From NCBI GenBank assembly GCA_964486625.1, contig CAZANW010000092.1, positions 1-5,774 on the forward strand: a DNA stretch of 5,774 nt. Reading direction: 5' to 3'. Both the position numbers and the translations under genes were made by a program. The stretch comes from JAWCQZ01 sp964486625. Its GTDB lineage: Archaea > Halobacteriota > Syntropharchaeia > JACQPP01. Positions 4,213 to 5,774 of the stretch are shown piece by piece. Under the pieces are notes generated by a model, which was given only the letters and a program-made list of their open reading frames with translations, was not told the DNA's origin and did no database searches. Position 1 is the first letter of the stretch. Every line of letters begins with the position of its first letter.

Positions 4213-5774
4213 ATGGGGAGGTCCAGCGGAGGGTGCATTGCCGTTTTGCTGCTCCTCGCAGCCGCAGCCTCCGCCCAGCCCAACGTCCCCGCCGTCAACG
4301 AGACCCACGCCTTCTCTGACCTTCGCATCACCTCCCTCCTGAGCGACCTCGTCAACCTCTTCGTGGAGCGGGTGGCCTACCTCACCAACTCCACGACCCT
4401 CCTCCAAGACTCCACGCTGCAAAACGTCTCAGTCCTGAAGCCCCTCCGCGTCGCCACCCTCCTCGACGAGCGGGTCAGCGCGGTCTTCGACGGAGCCGGG
4501 GTCCGAGACCCGAGCCGCTCCTCCCGCACCGGCGAACTTGCCGTAGAAAACCGGGAGGCCTACGCGGGCCGCCTCGGCTTCACCGTCTCCCTCGAAAACA
4601 CCGACTTCACCTCTCTGGGCCCGCAGGCCATCTTTGCGACTCTGCAACCCGGTTCCAATTCGAAGCCCTACGTCCACACCCAGGGCCCCTCGGGCGGCCT
4701 CTCCCTCGGGTTCAACACCAGCCGCCCCCAGGGGCTGCGGTTCTCCTACGACGAGACACTGGAGTTCCGCTTCCTTCTCCGGAACCCCTCCGCAACCGCC
4801 CTCAACGCAACAGCCAGCCTTCCCCTCCCGGCGAATCTCACCCTCTGCTGCACGTTCACCGTTGAGCCCCGGAGTCCGGGGCTGACCTACGACGCAGCCT
4901 CCAATTCCCTGTCTTGGTCGGGCACCCTCGCCCCCGCCTCCAACGTAACTTTCGCGTTCCAGGTCCATCTTAAGGTGACTGACGGAACCATCGCCCGCGA
5001 AGGGGTCTTGGTTCTCCCCATTGCTTGGACCGTCATCTCGGTCTCCCCGACTACCATCTCAGGCGCCCGCGTCGCGGGCGTGGACGGGAACGACCTCTTC
5101 ATCACCCTCTTGGAGGAGAAGCGGGAGCGCACCACCGAGATTCTCACCCTCGAAGAGACCCTCCGAATCCCCATCCTCACCCGCCTCGTCCTCGCCTTCC
5201 GGACCGACTCCGCCAACGCCCAGTTCGTGGACGCGGTGGCGCAGGCGCGCCCCGACATCTACGTCGTCAGTGTGAGCACCAAGGCCGAATTCTTCAACGA
5301 ACTCCGGAGCCGCTTCTACAACGTCCTCTGGCTCGCCAACACCGGGTCCGGGAGCGAGTCGGAGAAGCAGCTCACTGATTCCGAGGTCGCAGAGGTCCAG
5401 GCCACCGTCAAGGCGGGCTCTCCCATCGGCCGCGGCCTCATCGTGAGCGGGTTCGGCCTCAAGTACGGGCCCGGCCTCGGCCCCATCCTCGGAGTCAACT
5501 ACCGCGGCTCCCTGCCGATGGGCAACCGGTTCGAAGTCCGCCCGGTGGAGGTGCTCGTGGACCACAACATCACCCACGGCCTCGCGGACCAGCGGCTGGA
5601 TGCGACCTCCTGGTTCGTCCGCACCGAGGCGACCCGCGCCTCCGTCCTCGCCCGCCTCGCCGACGGCGTCCTGCCCGGCCTCCGGCTCGGGGTTCCGTTC
5701 TGGCAGAAGCAGCTTCCCGCGGTCGCCGCCTCCATCTTCGGAAACGGCTCGGGGGTCCTCTTCGCCCCCGACAC
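4213..5774 (+). CDS. Large exported surface protein, DUF11-like plus GATase1-like domains (3' partial)
   Basis: The frame stays open for 520 codons and runs off the window end, so the C-terminus is missing. Residues 1-21 form a signal peptide (GRSSGG, Leu/Ala core, cleavage probably after ASA before Gln22). Residues 35-75 look helical. Residues about 180-256 show a DUF11-like beta-sandwich pattern: RNPSATALNATASLPLP, later LTYD, NSLSW, GTLAP and a strand ending FQVHLKV. From about 317 to 460 the pattern is that of a class I glutamine-amidotransferase-like (ThuA-type) Rossmann fold: a buried strand NVLWLAN (370-376), the helix LTDSEVAEV, GLIVSGFG, LGPILGV and DHNITHGL. The nucleophile cysteine of true amidotransferases is not seen, so this half probably binds rather than hydrolyses. 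Sequons include N29, N59, N71, N198 and N208. It is transcribed divergently from the exported hydrolase. The start at 4213 is set by the signal peptide. The domain names are pattern-based and tentative. Confidence 0.85.
   Translation, partial: MGRSSGGCIAVLLLLAAAASAQPNVPAVNETHAFSDLRITSLLSDLVNLFVERVAYLTNSTTLLQDSTLQNVSVLKPLRVATLLDERVSAVFDGAGVRDPSRSSRTGELAVENREAYAGRLGFTVSLENTDFTSLGPQAIFATLQPGSNSKPYVHTQGPSGGLSLGFNTSRPQGLRFSYDETLEFRFLLRNPSATALNATASLPLPANLTLCCTFTVEPRSPGLTYDAASNSLSWSGTLAPASNVTFAFQVHLKVTDGTIAREGVLVLPIAWTVISVSPTTISGARVAGVDGNDLFITLLEEKRERTTEILTLEETLRIPILTRLVLAFRTDSANAQFVDAVAQARPDIYVVSVSTKAEFFNELRSRFYNVLWLANTGSGSESEKQLTDSEVAEVQATVKAGSPIGRGLIVSGFGLKYGPGLGPILGVNYRGSLPMGNRFEVRPVEVLVDHNITHGLADQRLDATSWFVRTEATRASVLARLADGVLPGLRLGVPFWQKQLPAVAASIFGNGSGVLFAPD

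Noticed and set aside
4002..4355. 118-codon N-terminal extension of the hydrolase frame
   Set aside because: It crosses the TATA box and the start of the divergent gene, and would bury the signal peptide inside the protein.
4429..5774. Minus-strand open frames opposite the surface protein
   Set aside because: They are low-complexity antisense shadows. The plus strand stays open for 520 codons with a signal peptide and domain patterns.

Overview
This is GC-rich DNA (roughly two thirds G+C) that looks archaeal. Start sites fit TATA-type boxes about 26-30 nt upstream of a start codon, including a likely leaderless promoter on the minus strand. One gene has a near-consensus GGAGGTGA Shine-Dalgarno. 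The two large genes encode exported proteins rich in N-x-S/T sequons. A Thermoplasmata-like or other high-GC euryarchaeal genome is my inference; no phylogenetic marker is present.

Layout. 1-384 has no credible gene. It holds a chain of hairpins, several with C-G-closed triloops, then an inverted repeat and a probable promoter. 385-1662 (+) carries three compact genes: a small three-helix membrane protein, a Cys/His zinc-finger plus TPR protein, and a five-unit HEAT-repeat protein. The last two overlap by GTGA, so they are probably co-translated. 1663-1873 holds small hairpins, a possible TATA box, a 75-nt rod-like hairpin and a strong SD. These precede two tiny tandem genes, 1874-2059 and 2075-2269 (+), whose products share the same helix-then-two-strands layout and look like diverged paralogues. 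An AT-rich island with T-tracts ends this strand.

2295-4001 (-) encodes a 568-residue exported alpha/beta hydrolase with a complete Ser-Asp-His triad, a beta-sandwich-like linker and five C-terminal membrane helices. It meets the small genes tail to tail. A 211-bp divergent promoter region (4002-4212) separates it from a large exported protein on the plus strand (4213 to past the window end). That protein has a DUF11-like beta domain followed by a glutamine-amidotransferase-like (ThuA-type) fold without a visible catalytic cysteine.

Functionally the right half looks like cell-surface biology: a membrane-anchored external hydrolase and a divergently transcribed surface protein. The left half looks like small cytoplasmic scaffold or repeat proteins. 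No mobile element, CRISPR array, tRNA or rRNA was seen. The least explained parts are the hairpin chain at 1-260 and the long leader hairpin in front of the paired small genes.
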